From Hanleya hanleyi (taxonomy: Eukaryota > Mollusca > Polyplacophora > Lepidopleurida > Hanleyidae), in contig JAVTVY010018969.1 of the NCBI GenBank assembly GCA_036873755.1, forward strand, positions 1 to 64,000: DNA of 64,000 nucleotides, in the 5' to 3' direction. This document shows, one piece after another, positions 1-11,817 of this stretch (its first letter is position 1; every line of letters begins with the position of its first letter). The notes under the pieces were generated by a model that was not told where the DNA came from, did no database searches, and was given only the letters and a program-made list of their open reading frames with translations. The translations under genes were made by a program, and so were the position numbers.

Positions 1-39
1 GCAACTTTCGAATACAAGGTGTCCATCTTATACCATAGT

Positions 40-415
40 CTTAATTGCCGTCTTACGCCAACTCTCTGTACTTTAGTCCCTTGTTACTGACACGAATATA
101 CCTCAAATAATACTCACGGATGTGTCAGGTCTTGAAAGCTGTCTTGTGAGTTGGCTGCAGCTGAATTGCTGTGGCGATCATGTAAGTTGGTCTTAATTGC
201 CGTCTTACGCCAACTCTGTGTACTTTAGTCCCTTATTACTGACACGAATATACCTAAAATACTACTCACGGATGTGTCAGGTCTTGTAAGCTGTCTTGTG
301 AGTTGGCTACAGGTGACTTGCTGTGGCGATCATGCAAGTTGGCTGACTGGCTGACTTGCTGCGATGATGCTGCAAGTTGGCTGACTGGCTGACTTGCTGC
401 GACGATCAGTGTTAC
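40..415. repeat. 152-bp tandem duplication plus 38-bp tandem repeat
   Basis: The segment beginning at 40 recurs at 192 with only scattered differences, giving two head-to-tail copies of a 152-bp unit. From about 341 a shorter unit of about 38 bp, rich in GACTGGCTGACTTGCTGCGA, is repeated twice. No coding signal is seen. It abuts the 3' side of the decayed minus-strand DIRS copy that follows. Confidence 0.8.
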
Positions 416-479
416 CCCCCTTTGTTTGGAAAAGCTACTGGACCACATGCTGGGCAGCCACCAGCGGCCCTAGCGTGGT

Positions 480-3400
480 CACTCTATCTGACTATACTTA
501 CATGTCTCTCAGATAATAGTCAGTAAAAGTCGAATTGGCACTCCAAGTACAGGATTGGACAATGTCATCCATGGATAAGTTCTACCACAATGGCCATGAT
601 GTAGCGATGGCTCGTATGGGAAAATGCATGGGTAAAATCTTCCATACTGGCCATGATGTAGCGATGGTTCGTAAGGGAAGATGCAGAGGCCAGAAGTGGG
701 GGAGCGTCAAGGGCGAGTAGATATGTCCACATAAAGGTCTTCTTCAACCAAGAGGCCACCGTATTCTAAATGACGTCACGAGTAGCAGCTGGATGAAGAG
801 AGAAAAACAAGAATTGGGTAGGTACAGGTGAGGTAGTGACGTATTGCTCATACAGGAACATGAACGAAATCTGTAAATGCTATGATAGAACACACACGTA
901 GAGCACAAGGACCTTGGCGCACAGCCTCATAGGGCAATGAACTCGGGAGTGATTGGAAAAAGATGCGGGAACCAATCTGCCGTCCAGGTCATAGACTTCC
1001 TCTCCAGGGCGAAAGCTTGGCAAAGGCCGTGAGGAAAAACAGTCTAGTAGGAAACCGCTTTAATAGAGGCTGACTGTAGAGGTTTGAAAGGTGGGCGAAG
1101 AAGAGCGCTAAAAACCACCCCAATAACCCACATTGGTAGCAATTGTCGGGTACGACGAGACTGTAAAGGCGAAGGCACGTAGAAGGACAGAGATGTTGTC
1201 ATCTAGACTAATGTTGATGCCCGTAGATAAACGCAAACTGTTGTCTAAAGCTAACTGGAACCCCACAAAGGTGCTGATTTGAAACCTCCCATCTCAGTGT
1301 AGGTGAAGGAAGAAATCCGCTACAAAGGGAAGAGAGGCAGCATCGGGATCGATGTCTCGGCCTCGATACCAGGAGACGAAGTAAGTCCATTTAGATTGAT
1401 AGAGCTGTAATGTGGAAGTTCGGTTGGCGGAAACCATCATCTCTGTAACTTCTGCTGAAGAATCCTGGTCTGTGAGTCCACCCATGATAGTCTGCATATG
1501 TGTAAGTTGCGCCACTGGGAGTTGTAGGCGATCCCGTGAGGATGACGCAACAGGCTGAGCCAAGCTGATAGGCAGCGTGGTGGAGCGGTGAGAAGAGCAA
1601 CCAAAGCCAGAAACCACGGTCAACGAGGCCACCAACGGAACAACGAGCAGGATGATGCAGTCGAGCTGAACAAACTTTAGTAAAACTTCCTGAAGCAAGA
1701 CAATGGAGGGTAGGCATATGCAAGGAAGTTGTCCCAGCTGATCGATAGGGCATCGATGACAAAGGCTCGAGGGTCCAAAATCAGGCTGAAGAAGAGGGAG
1801 AGCTGTGCATAGTTCCTCGTCGCACACAGGTCGATCAAGGGGGCTCCCAGATGCTGATGATGCGTTGGAAGACCTCCGGATCAAACTGCCATTCGGTTGA
1901 AGTACGGTATCGTGACGAGAAAGGCGATCCGCTAAGACATAGAGCCGACCCGAAACATGGCAAGCGGTGAGATGGCAGTGATGTAGTAGAGCCCAGATGA
2001 AGAGAGTCCCAACCAGACGAAATGTTGAGCAAGAACGGGTGGTACCCATCTAGTTGATGTGAGCAATGACAGTAGAGTTGTCCGTTGCGACGAGACTCTC
2101 AAGGGACGAATCCACAAGAAGACAACTCCAATGCTGAACTACTAGGATTACTGACTTCATCTCCAGAAGGTTAATATGAAATCTGGCCTCGACCATCTGG
2201 CGGAAACCTCTAGGTCATCTAGATGGACTCCCCACCCTGACACGGAAGCATCGGTGTAGGGATGGTAATCTGGAGTCGGAGATAGGAAAGGACATTTGAG
2301 ACGGGACTGCCACCAAACCAGATGTGGATAGAGAGACGTCAAACCGGAACTAGAGAATTGAGGGATGACATCTGAAGATATAGAAGAAGATGGTACTGCA
2401 GCAGCCGAACACAGAGACGCCCGTAGTGAGTAACGTCCTGCATGATGAGAGAAGACCTAGAAGATCTTGCCAGAGATGAAGGGGCTGTGAAGACGATGAC
2501 AAGAACTTAGTACCAACGACTGAAACTTGATCGACCGGTCTACCGGACGAAACTGTGCTGGACCAACTATGACTTCAGAGGGTGAGCGGTGATGTACACA
2601 GGCCCGGATCGATGAAACCGACGTCATCTTGAAATGAGGAGGTGGTGACAGGTGAAGTTAGTTGAACGGTCTCAGATCGATGATCATGAAAATCGAGAGA
2701 TAAACCTGGGCTGGGTCTGGAAGATGAAGAGGAATCCATTTCATAATGACTCAAGGTCTTCTCACTCTGTAATGTCCCAATTTTAGTATAAGTACTACCA
2801 AACAAGTACCTCCTCTCCTCGTGAATACCAGGCCAAACAGGCTCAATTGCGTTATAGAACATGAACTTAGAAGTCAACGGCTGGTACATCAGTTGGGTTC
2901 TAGCTGAAACCGGACCCCGACCTAGGAGTAGGGCAAAACTGCTAGCACTGAGACTGAAGAGGAGAAGCATAAAAATAGGTGCCAGCCTCGATGACATGAC
3001 AGTTAGACTTGTTCAGCGTGTCAAGAAAAACCCCGTAGGTAGGAAAGGTGATCGGGAGACAGAAGCATCGACCCATCCAGCTGACGGATGGCAGGATCGA
3101 ACGCGAGTCGAGCTCTGGTGACAAGACCCAGTCGGTGTACAACGTAATACGCTGAATGGTGAGAAAAACATCTCCTGAAGATGATCAACTCCCTAGGATG
3201 AAAGGCTAAGGGAGGATGGCTTGGAAAACTTCAATACTTGATCCAAAACGCGATCCGGTACAGGAGGTTTGTCTGGGAGAAAAACCATCGTGAAGTTTGT
3301 AAAACGCATCAGAAGTAAATATGAACGCCCTTTCCGGAGACGGAGCACAGGAAATGAGAGTTGACGTCAACGAAGGTCCGGACGAAAAGACATTAGAAAA

Positions 3401-3540
3401 ACCCCTGTCACACGCTTGCGTCAAGAACGAGTAGAAGTAGAGACAGTACTTGTAGGCTCAGACAACACAGGAACGAGAGCAGTCAGTGCCGCCATCTATC
3501 CGCAAACGTAAACGCATCCATGTCTACAGAATTGACGTCC
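480..3540 (-). pseudogene. Decayed DIRS-type retrotransposon, RT/RNase H/tyrosine recombinase region
   Basis: Read on the minus strand, scattered frames match the intact DIRS copy at 11651-21106 in the same order. Around 2400-2470 a stretch reads MQDVTHYGRL, the counterpart of TQDVTPRGRL at the start of the RNase H region. At 2220-2270 lies TDASVSGWGVHLD, an RNase H motif. Around 1690-1860 a frame reads IDLCATRNYAQLSLFFS with ALSISW following, typical of the DIRS region after RNase H. At 1290-1420 the N-terminal arm of the tyrosine recombinase follows (SKWTYFVSWYRGRDIDPDAA). Further downstream, PPFKPLQSASIKAVSY resembles the recombinase core. Stops and frameshifts are frequent, so it cannot be expressed. 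Both outer limits are approximate. The RT core above 2600 is barely recognisable. Confidence 0.75.
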
Positions 3541-5590
3541 GCTGGGAGCGATGACTCCCGAACAGAAGCAGAGGATGAACAACAATCAGGCTTTGAAACA
3601 TTGTCGAGGCCCCGAAGAAAAGACGTACATGCAAAAGGGAAAGACCAGTCCTAGCAACCGGTCTTTTCTAAAAGCATCAGATGTGATCGCAGTGAATATT
3701 CAGTTAATATTTCTGACAGCAAAGGTTACAAGTCAGTTTAAAGTACATGTATCCCCAAGGTCTTTGGCAGACATGGGAAATGGCAAAGAACGTCGGGGAA
3801 CGACGTAATGGCGTCCGAACGAAAGGAAACGGACGGGTGAACGGAGAAGTCATGGTCTTGGGAGGCAGTCGCGCAGCCAGGAAAAATACCTCATTAATTT
3901 CACAATTTGAATTGACCAATCAAATGTTTCTATACAAGAAGATAACTGGTGTTTTCCAATAAAATCCATGAAAAACAATGTTCAATCTTGAATCACCATT
4001 CAATTTGAGGTCAAATTCTTATCAGCCCTCAAATGCATTAGATCAATTGATCATACAGATAATAATGGTAAACAAATTCATGAAGATCAAACAAATGCTG
4101 TAGCCCAAAAAGATGTTTTGGACCAAGCAGTCGTAGAAGAAGGATGGACAAAGAATGTTGACGTGAAGTCGAAGCCCGTTGTAGCAGGGTACTAGGCTGA
4201 GGCTGAACATCAGCAGTAATCGATAGAATGGAAGAAGCCGGAGCCCATAGTGTCAATTGGTGTATGCTCGGGCGAAGGTAGCTTTCGAAGTTGAAGTAGA
4301 CCGCCACCTGGAGACTGTCTTTTGTTGTCCCAAGCAGTGGCGGATGATTGAGTAACTCCAGACTTGATCTTTGACCCGGCCATCAGACCAGGGAAAGATC
4401 TGTAAATAAACTACATGTCGTCGATGAGAACCATTTCTGATTGTCTTCCCGGGGAAATAAAACTCACACCAGAGCTAATAATAATTTCTCAGTAAGAAGA
4501 AATTAATTTAATGCTCAACTCAATTTCAATTGTAAGTCTAATTCAGTATTCTTACGAGAAGATTTTGGTTGTGATTACATCTATTTAAAAATGCAAAATT
4601 TACTTGCAGAATTGTGTTCCTAAGTATATGCACAATTTCTTAATAAAAATCTCGTGTTCTCTTCCTTGATCAAAAAATATCACGAATAAGGTCACAACAC
4701 TTGATTACATAAAGAGAGTAATTTGGTAGGCACATTAAACTGTAAGCATAGTGTGTACGCAAGGTGTAGTGTATGGCCCCGACCTGCGTGACGTCGAAGG
4801 CAAAACAACAACAACGAAAGTGAATGGCAGAGAATCCTCTGCGTGTTCTCTCTCTTGATCAAACGATCAATGAATAAACAGATAACACTTGATTTAACAA
4901 GAGAGTAATTTTTGTAGGCGCATTCAACTGTATGCATAGTGCGTACGCTACCAAAAGTGAATGGCCCAGAAACATGCGTCATGTCGGGGGCAAAACATCA
5001 ACAACAACAACGAAAGTTATCATTATGTTATCGTTTAACAAGAGCCCAAGGGGCTTCAATATACGCCCGTGTATCTGGAATTACATTGGTCCAAATTTCA
5101 AGGTTGTTTAATAGCCTTGATTCCAATTGGTAGCTAGCCTACAATTTTGTGCTTCTGAGAATGTAACATATATCACATCTTATATTGAATGATAAACTAA
5201 AATGAGCTTAACTCTTGGTAACTAGCTGACCTTGAAGCAAGAGGCGAGAGCTCACATATCTCACACTGTAATCGACAAGAGTCAAATACAAGAAAATAGT
5301 AGTTTTCCTGTAAATGGATTTCTTTGAGACGAGAGAATTTTTCATGAAGGAAGAAGAAACTGATGAAGTAAACCTTTGTTCTTGAGTTAATAAACAGGTA
5401 TGAAGTTCATAAAGGACCCCTCTCCCCGTTAAATTAGAAAATGTATGGTTTTTATTTCACAACAGTTGAACTAAATGTAGCTGTTTCAAATATGGGAGAC
5501 AACTTCACAGGATGAATGCCATATACATGTAGGGAAGAGAACTCTGAATAATATATTCCAACCTAACACATATGGTCAGCTAAACTTGAT
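3541..5590. other. No gene seen; AT-rich DNA with one two-copy repeat
   Basis: No convincing coding region, RNA gene or element end was recognised. Short open frames here have no recognisable motifs. The only structure is a roughly 200-bp unit repeated at about 4632-4845 and 4846-5025. Each copy contains an ACTTGATT/AGAGAGTAATTT segment, a GTACGC segment and a CAA-rich tail near CAACAACAACGAAAG. The sequence leads into the TGACCT-rich array at about 5590. Confidence 0.6.
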
Positions 5591-7440
5591 TCAGTTTTGA
5601 AGGACTGTGACCTTGACCTTGGACAAATTGAGTTCAAAATGTATGGCCCCTCTCTGCCATGCGAGTAAGGTTTACTCAAATTTTGATATCATTCCATACC
5701 TTGAAACTAGAGATATCGCATGGACAACAAATGTTAATGGATGAATGGACAGAACGCAACATCGCATTACACGACTTCGTCTTCGACAGGCATATGATGA
5801 AAATGTGACTTTTAATGATTTCTTGATTTTGGGGTCAGTGACCTTGACTTTGACCCACATTTTGGTATGTAACACATGTCCCTCTAATGTATCTACTGGC
5901 AGGAAAAAAAGTTATTTTTTAATGATTTCCTGATTTCGGGATCAGTGACCTTGACCTTTGACCTTCACCTAAATTTTGGTACACGACACAATGTATCAAT
6001 GGACACAAAAAAATCTTTTATGAATTTCATGATTTTGGGGGTCAGTAACCTCGACGTTTGGCCTTGACCTACATTTTGGCATGTGCTACATCATGTCCCC
6101 CTAATGTATCTACTGACACAAAAAAGAGAGTAATTTTCAAAGATTTTTTGATTCTGGAGTCGCAGTGACCTTCACTATTGACCTTGACCTAAATTTTGGT
6201 AGATGACAAATCGTCTCCCGGTAATTTCTCAATGGGCACAAAACATCATGATTTTTAACAATTTCACGAATTTTGGGGTCACAGTGACCTTGACCTTTGA
6301 CCAGATCACTTGACCTACATTTTGGTGTGTGACACATCGTATCCCCCTAATGTATCTACTGACACAAAAACATGTTATTTTTAATAATTTCCTGATTTTG
6401 GAGTCACAGTGATCTTTGACCTTTGACCTTGACCTAAATTTTGGTATGCGACACTTCATTTCGCCCTATTGAATCCCCACTTACAAAAAAAATAGTAATT
6501 TTTAATGATTTTCTGATTTTTAGGTCACACTGACCTTTGACCCATCCTTGATTCTGGGGTCACAGTGACCTTGACTACTGACCTGGATCTAAATTTTGGT
6601 ACATGACGAAACGGCTCCCCTTAATTTCTCAATGGACTAAAAAAAATCTAGATTTTTAACAATTTCACAATTTTAGGGTCACAGTGACCTTGACCTTTGA
6701 CCTTGACCTACATTTTGGTAGGGGACATGTCGTGTCTCCCTAATGTATCTACTGACACAAAAAAAATGCTATTTTTAATAATTTCCTGATTTGGGGGTCA
6801 CAGTGACCTTTGGCCTTCGACCTTGACCTATTTTTTAGTATGGGACACTTCATTTCCCCCTATTGAATCCACTCACAAAAAAATTAAATTTTTTTAATGA
6901 TTTCCTGATTTTTCTGTCACACTGACCTTTGACCTCTGACCTCGACCTACATTTGGTATGCAAGACATCATCCCCCCCCCCCCAGGGCATCCACTCACCA
7001 AAAATTAGAACTGTAGATGGAAAACTGTCAATGATCAATGATTTCCTGATTTTAGGCAACAGTGACCTTTGACCTCTGACCTCGACCTCAATTTGGTACG
7101 CGACACATCGTCTCCACCTAGTGTATCCACTCACGAAAAATTGCAACTGTGGATAGAAAACGTTCATACATATAGACCGGACACGAACACTTCAGCGATT
7201 TCCTGTTTTTTGGGCCAGTGACCTTTGACCTCTGACCTCGACCTTCATTTTGGTATGCGACACATCGCCTCCCCATAGGGTATCCACTCACCAAAAATTA
7301 GAACTGTAGATAGAAAACTGTCCCAGATATAGACCGGACGCGAGGGACGGACAGACGGACAGACGGACAGACAGACAGACGGACGGACGGACGGAAACCG
7401 CCATCACATAATACGTCCGCCTTTTGGCGTATAAAAATTA
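5590..7440. repeat. TGACCT-rich ~120-bp tandem array with ACGG microsatellite and 3' hairpin (pearl-like)
   Basis: About twelve diverged units of roughly 120 bp. Each carries TGACCTTGACC/TGACCTTTGACC, then an ATTTTGGTA stretch, a CATCGT-CCCC segment, CTAATGTATCTACTGACAC and an A-rich/T-rich segment. The array ends in GACGGACAGACGG microsatellite (about 7335-7397), then a short palindromic end with CGCC-TTTT-GGCG near 7420. Core repeats, then ACRG microsatellite, then a terminal hairpin is the layout of bivalve 'pearl' repeats, which have been compared with non-autonomous Helitron/Helentron elements. Family assignment is inference from architecture. Confidence 0.8.
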
Positions 7441-8399
7441 GCAATCGTTGTAAAACATAAATCCTGGGCATAACTCCGCCCGGTAGCATCATCCAAGTAC
7501 AACACTCCAAACAGATGACCCGCCAACAAAGATGTCCGCCAAGCGTGATGTCGAGGGTCACATCTCCAGTCGCCCCTCTCCGAGCACGTGGCGGAACGGG
7601 GAGTCAAAATACACCAAGAAAGCCGACTCTAGGAACGGCAACGTTTGGAATATTCAGGGAATGTTTGATTAGACATTAGTCCAATAAAAATCTGCTAGTA
7701 GTTACTTCAGAAAAATAACCCTAGGTTGCGTCTAAATCTAGACTAAAGGAACTCCAACAAAACGTGTCCACACAGGGTGAATGCAGGCAGAAATAGGTTA
7801 TCATGTGAGCACATGGAGCAGAGTAACCCGACTGAGCTCCCTAAGGGGAGATGACTTTTATTCTGCAATTGGATCTCTTAAGAAGGATATAGGCATAGCA
7901 ATAACAGGTGAAGATTTGAGCAATAAACACAGGAAGGAAGCAATCAGAGATTGCTCAATTGTATGCCCCCCCTTCCGCTTTAATCCGACACTGCCCAGCC
8001 ATTGTTCTGTTCTGTATTGGTCGGTGGAGGCCTTCATGATTATGAAAATTCTATTTCAGTCAATTTTTTTGCCATGCCTCGCATAATACATATTCAAAGT
8101 ATCGACCAACAAGTGATAATACAATGTTTTGATGCAAGATGGTCGCCGGGGCTTTCGTCCAATCCGAAAATGAGACCTACATTCCTTGGGAGTATATTGT
8201 GGTGAAATTATGAAGCGATCAGTAAACTTTGAATTTTGCACCCAATTAACTCTTTTTGGGGCAATTTCATACTTCAGGACCTATGTGGTCTGCTTTGGAA
8301 TGTAGAAGGACATATATATAGCCATTTTCCCGGTCCAAATCGGTTATGGACTGAGATCCAGCCTGGACAAATAAATATATCCCATTCACTTAGGTTTGA
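7441..8399. other. No gene seen
   Basis: Unique-looking sequence between two arrays. Open frames up to about 100 codons exist but have no motif, no splice context and no relation to the nearby RyR coding sequence. I see no promoter, RNA gene or element end. Confidence 0.5.
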
Positions 8400-9262
8400 T
8401 AAACAAAGGATCATAACTCTTGAAAATATAACCGAAAGCAGAGAAACTTCATACTGCACAACTATGGGGCATTGATCACATATCATGCAAACTTCATACT
8501 TGTCCATGCAATATTAACCGAGATCCAGCCTGGACAAGTCCCAATTCACAAAGATTTCAAGAAAAAAGGGTCATAACTCTTGAAAATATAAGCGAAACGC
8601 GGAGAAACTTCACGCTACACACCTACAGGGCACTGACCACATATCCTGAAAATTTCATAATTGTCCATACAATATTAACCGAGATCCAGCCCGGAAAAGT
8701 CCCACTTAACAAAGATTTGAAGAAAAAAAGGGCCATAACTATTGAAAATATACGTGAAACGCGGAGAAAATTCATGCTGCACAACTACAGGGCACTGACC
8801 ACATATGCTGCAAATTTCATAATTGTCCCTACAATATTAACCGAGATCCAGCCCGGACAAGTTCCAATTCACGGAGATTTAAGGAACAAAGGGCCATAAC
8901 TCTTGAAAATATAAGCGAAATGGGGAGAAACTTTATGCTGCACAACTGTGGGGCACTGACCACATATCATGCAAATTTCATACTTGTCCATACAATATTA
9001 ACCAAGATCCAGCCCGGAAAAGTCCTATTCACAGAGATTTCAGAAAAAGGGCCATAACTCTTGAAAATTATACCGGAACTCGGAAAAAAGTCTACGCTGC
9101 ACAACTACGAGGTACTGGCCACATTCCATGCAAGTTTCAATCCTGTCCATCAAATATTAACCGAGATATCGCTCGGACAAGAAACTCGGACGGACAGACG
9201 GACGGATGGACAAAGCGATCGCTATATGCCCCCCCTCTAATTAGAGGGGGGGCATAATTATG
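8400..9262. repeat. Pearl-like array, five ~160-bp cores, microsatellite and 28-bp palindromic end
   Basis: The marker CATAACTCTTGAAAAT occurs near 8410, 8570, 8733, 8893 and 9051, giving core units of 158-163 bp. Each contains ATTAACCGAGATCCAGCC and TTCATACTTGTCCAT. After the last core come ACGGACAGACGGACGG microsatellite (about 9190-9210), GCGATCGCTATATG and a perfect palindrome (about 9226-9255) of TGCCCCCCC-type arms around AATT, then CATAATTATGG. The ~160-bp core length matches that reported for pearl. The last two units recur at 46515-46902. Confidence 0.85.
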
Positions 9263-9284
9263 GTTTGTGCAAAAGCTTTCCGAT

Positions 9285-9680
9285 AAATCGATGTAGCAAA
9301 ATTGAAGACAAATGTTGTCCTTCATTTAAGGCGACGCGAAATTCAAACCTAACAGGGGTTCGATACTGCGGGAACCCCATGCCGGTTATTTCCTCTTGTA
9401 CTTCTGAAATAAAATAATGTCACCAACCTGTTAGTTATTACTATAAAGGAATAAATTTTAGGTGATTCAGCATGTGTGTGTGAAAAAACAATGTACACTG
9501 CATCTCATACATATCACATGAGTCTGAGAAGCTGTGGATAGGAAAAAGTCCAAAACTTTAACATTTAGTGCCCCAGGAGTGGGGAAATCCTCCTGAGGGT
9601 GGTGCATAGGTTGTAGCAGCATCATGTAAACTCCCAGAATATATGGAAATTGGGGGTTTCCATCCAATGATAATCTTGAA
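9285..9680. repeat. Partial copy of the 57770-59140 repeat family
   Basis: The stretch GTCCTTCATTTAAGGCGACGCGAAATTC (split here by neighbours) through CAATGTACACTGCATCTCATAC is a clear homologue of 57780-57985. The following 9530-9670 resembles one 132-bp core unit of that array (TGCCCCAGG, GGTGGGG-like, TAAACTCCCAGAATATATGG). Only one core is present, with no microsatellite or hairpin end, so this is a truncated copy. Confidence 0.7.
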
Positions 9681-9687
9681 TCTTGAG

Positions 9688-9926
9688 GGCCCTCGGTGGC
9701 CGAGTGGTCTAAGGCGCTTCGCTGGTGACCGCTAGCCTCACACCGCTGAACAGGCACGGGTTCGAGCCCAGCTGGTCCATGTGTGAAAGTTTGTCAGTTA
9801 CTTGCCGAAGGGCGGTGGTTCTCTCCGGGTACTCCGGCTTCCTCCATCAACCAAACTGACTGTCACCATATGAGTGAAACAAACTTGAGTGTGACATTAA
9901 GCCAAATTCCCTCCCTTGAATCTTGA
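9688..9926 (+). mobile_element. tRNA-derived SINE with conserved central domain
   Basis: The head resembles a class II (Leu/Ser-like) tRNA: GGTGGCCGAGTGGTCTAAGG supplies an A box and D arm, and GGGTTCGAGCCC near 9758-9770 the B box. The anticodon stem is not convincing, so it is not a functional tRNA. It is followed by a GC-rich domain (about 9805-9850, TTCTCCGGGTACTCCGGCTT) of the kind shared by many invertebrate SINEs. The tail is CTTGAATCTTGAA. The sequence just upstream (9672-9686) is also AATCTTGAATCTTGA, consistent with a short target duplication or insertion into a like repeat. The partner LINE is unknown. Confidence 0.8.
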
Positions 9927-9996
9927 ACGGACCAGGCTTTCTTGTATCAGGGAACCTTCAAAAGTCACAAGGAAACATGCAACCAAGGGTTTCCGA

Positions 9997-10455
9997 TGGG
10001 CATAGATAACAGTGCAAAAGCTAAGCCATCAATAAATAATAAAAAAAATTATTAAAAATCATGAAATCATCATAGCCATCCGAAAATCTAATCATTTCAT
10101 CAGTCAACACAGGAAGCTCTCACCAAAGTTTGGTCAGGCCAGACTTGATAGATCTGCAGATATTCAGCGGACAAGAACATGATGATGGGCATAGATAACA
10201 GTGCAAAAGCTGAGCCATCAATAAATAATAAAAATAATAATTAAAAATCATAAAATCATCATAGCCATCAGAAAATCTAATCATTTCATCAACATTCAGA
10301 AAGCTCTCACCAAAGTTTGGTCGGGCCGACTTCATAGATCTGCAGATATTCAGCGAATAAGAACATGTTGACGGACGGACGGACGCTAGGATGGATGGAC
10401 GTACGTACATGGCAATGACAAGACCTCACAGCCCTATGGGCTGAGGGGTATAATA
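9997..10455. repeat. Pearl-like element, two ~190-bp units with microsatellite and hairpin end
   Basis: Two units, starting near 9997 and 10186, share GGGCATAGATAACAGTGCAAAAGC, the AATAAATAATAAAA stretch, CTCTCACCAAAGTTTGGTC and GATCTGCAGATATTCAGCG (quoted in parts). After the second unit come GGACGGACGGACG and an inverted end CAGCCC-TAT-GGGCTG followed by AGGGGTATAATA near 10430-10455. This is the same core/microsatellite/hairpin plan as the neighbouring arrays. Confidence 0.75.
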
Positions 10456-11091
10456 TATGTAATGACTTGCTTATCATCACGCGACGACTTAGTGACAATA
10501 ATCTATACATTCAAATTACATAAGCATATAAAAAATTATATTATGATAAAAATATAACTATGTGAGCTATTTCGATCCCTGGCTTACACTAAAATTAAAT
10601 TAATCCTTAGACAATAGATCCACCAACATAGCATCCGATTGGCATGTGCACTGATGTGTGGCTTCCTGCCCGATTTATGTTTCATTCTTCTGGTCCCTTT
10701 CCTATGTCTTCAACATAGTAAATATATTTAATCAATGATAATTGGACTGTTTTCAACCTGAAGTTGACAAAATTATCACAAACATAATGGTCCTTTCTTG
10801 GAAGAGTAGGAAAATTGATGTACCATACCATATTTTCACCAGATACCAATAGTTGATAACAGCCCCATGCTGATGAGGAAGCAAATAGACCAGAAGAATG
10901 AATCAGAAATCATGCGGGGAGACACACATTAATTTACCTGCTACTGCTATCAGGGAAAATCTATCATCTAAACGTTAACTTCAATTTTATTGCAAATCTG
11001 GGATTAATGGTGGAGTTAAAAATTTGGAAACTGGTGCAGATATTAAGTATTTATAAGACTGACCAGTTGACCATTGCCATATGTACTTTAC
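10456..11091. other. Intron sequence downstream of the RyR exon at 11092; nothing else seen
   Basis: AT-rich sequence between the pearl-like element and the RyR exon. On the minus strand it lies 3' of the exon and should be intronic. I searched by eye for the next RyR exon (expected to begin with a split Gly codon and then Glu-Ala-Cys-Trp-Trp) and did not find it here or further down the window. Confidence 0.5.
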
Positions 11092-11167
11092 CTAGGGCAG
11101 CTTCCTGTAGGCCCACATCAAAAGCCAGTTTGTCATTGGAGGAGCTTGTTGACAGACAGGAGAGGTA
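11092..11167 (-). CDS. Ryanodine receptor exon (equivalent to vertebrate exon 5)
   Basis: RyR is the homotetrameric calcium-release channel of the endoplasmic/sarcoplasmic reticulum. This 76-nt minus-strand exon encodes [20 protein letters not shown], then QEAALG. That is the conserved N-terminal cytosolic (beta-trefoil/MIR) segment written in vertebrates as [16 protein letters not shown]. Flanks fit splice sites: on the minus strand TTTTCCAG precedes TACCTC, and GTAAAGT follows CCCTAG. It holds 25 codons plus one base, so it ends in phase 1 inside a Gly codon, as in vertebrate RyR. The preceding exon is at 33587-33658, leaving a 22.4-kb intron packed with transposons. The next exon (EACWW...) was not found. 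Nothing is odd in the coding sequence itself. Confidence 0.93.
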
Positions 11168-11289
11168 CTGGAAAACGAGTCAAATGGGTTAACAGTGTAC
11201 ATTTTGTTTGTAAGCAGTTTAAGTTTCATCAGCAACATTTTTCATGGAGACTGATATGTCCTTGACACTATACATAATATTTTTATACA

Positions 11290-11650
11290 TACATTCATAA
11301 GCAAAGTCACTTTGCATAAGCAAAGTCACTCTGAATAAAGTTAACAAACGCATATTGACAGTCTCAATATTTCGACCAAGTTATATTTGTCATCAGGAGA
11401 AATGTGGCATTTTCATACATAGCTACAGAATATATACAGTTGCTGAGAAGATAACATGCTGAGCAGTTACAGTGGAAGGGTAATTGGCTAGCCAGAGAAT
11501 ACACTAACATTCCCTGACGGGTGTCAGAGCAATCAGTTGTTGTTTTAGATACAGGTAGGTGGTCAACAGACTTAAGGATTAAAAGAACAATGAATGATTA
11601 CTGACAAATAGCATCACCTCTGAGGAAGAGAATATACTGCGTTATGGCTT
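11290..11650 (-). repeat. Left inverted arm of Penelope-associated repeat, outer part
   Basis: The reverse complement of this ~360-bp stretch aligns along its full length with 33015-33372. It contains AAAGTCACTCTGAATAAAG, CAGTTGCTGAGAAGATAACA, CATTCCCTGACGGGTGTCAG and CTGAGGAAGAGAATATACTG. It is continued, after the DIRS insertion, by 21107-21335. Relative to the Penelope coding strand (+) this arm is reversed while the right arm is in sense orientation. Penelope-like elements are known for terminal repeats in direct or inverted arrangement, so I read the arms as their pseudo-LTRs, an inference. A hammerhead-like core lies at 11352-11396. Confidence 0.75.
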
Positions 11651-11817
11651 AAAAAAAAAAATTCACAGGTAAATTTTCTGTTATTAAGCTAAAACTTACC
11701 TCACTTCCACTCTTTGCATTTCTTGTTTCACATGAAATCATCTAGTAAGAATTTGAATGACACAGTTCTCTCCCCTGCTAGTCACCTGACTGCTCACTTA
11801 CCCATAATTCCTCCTTC

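Noticed and set aside
7298..7607. Minus-strand frames as the next RyR exon
   Set aside because: No EACWW or SEGEKVRVGD-like sequence. Part lies in the microsatellite of the pearl-like array.
9688..9775. Functional tRNA-Leu or tRNA-Ser
   Set aside because: A and B boxes are present, but the anticodon stem does not pair and a SINE body with tail follows.
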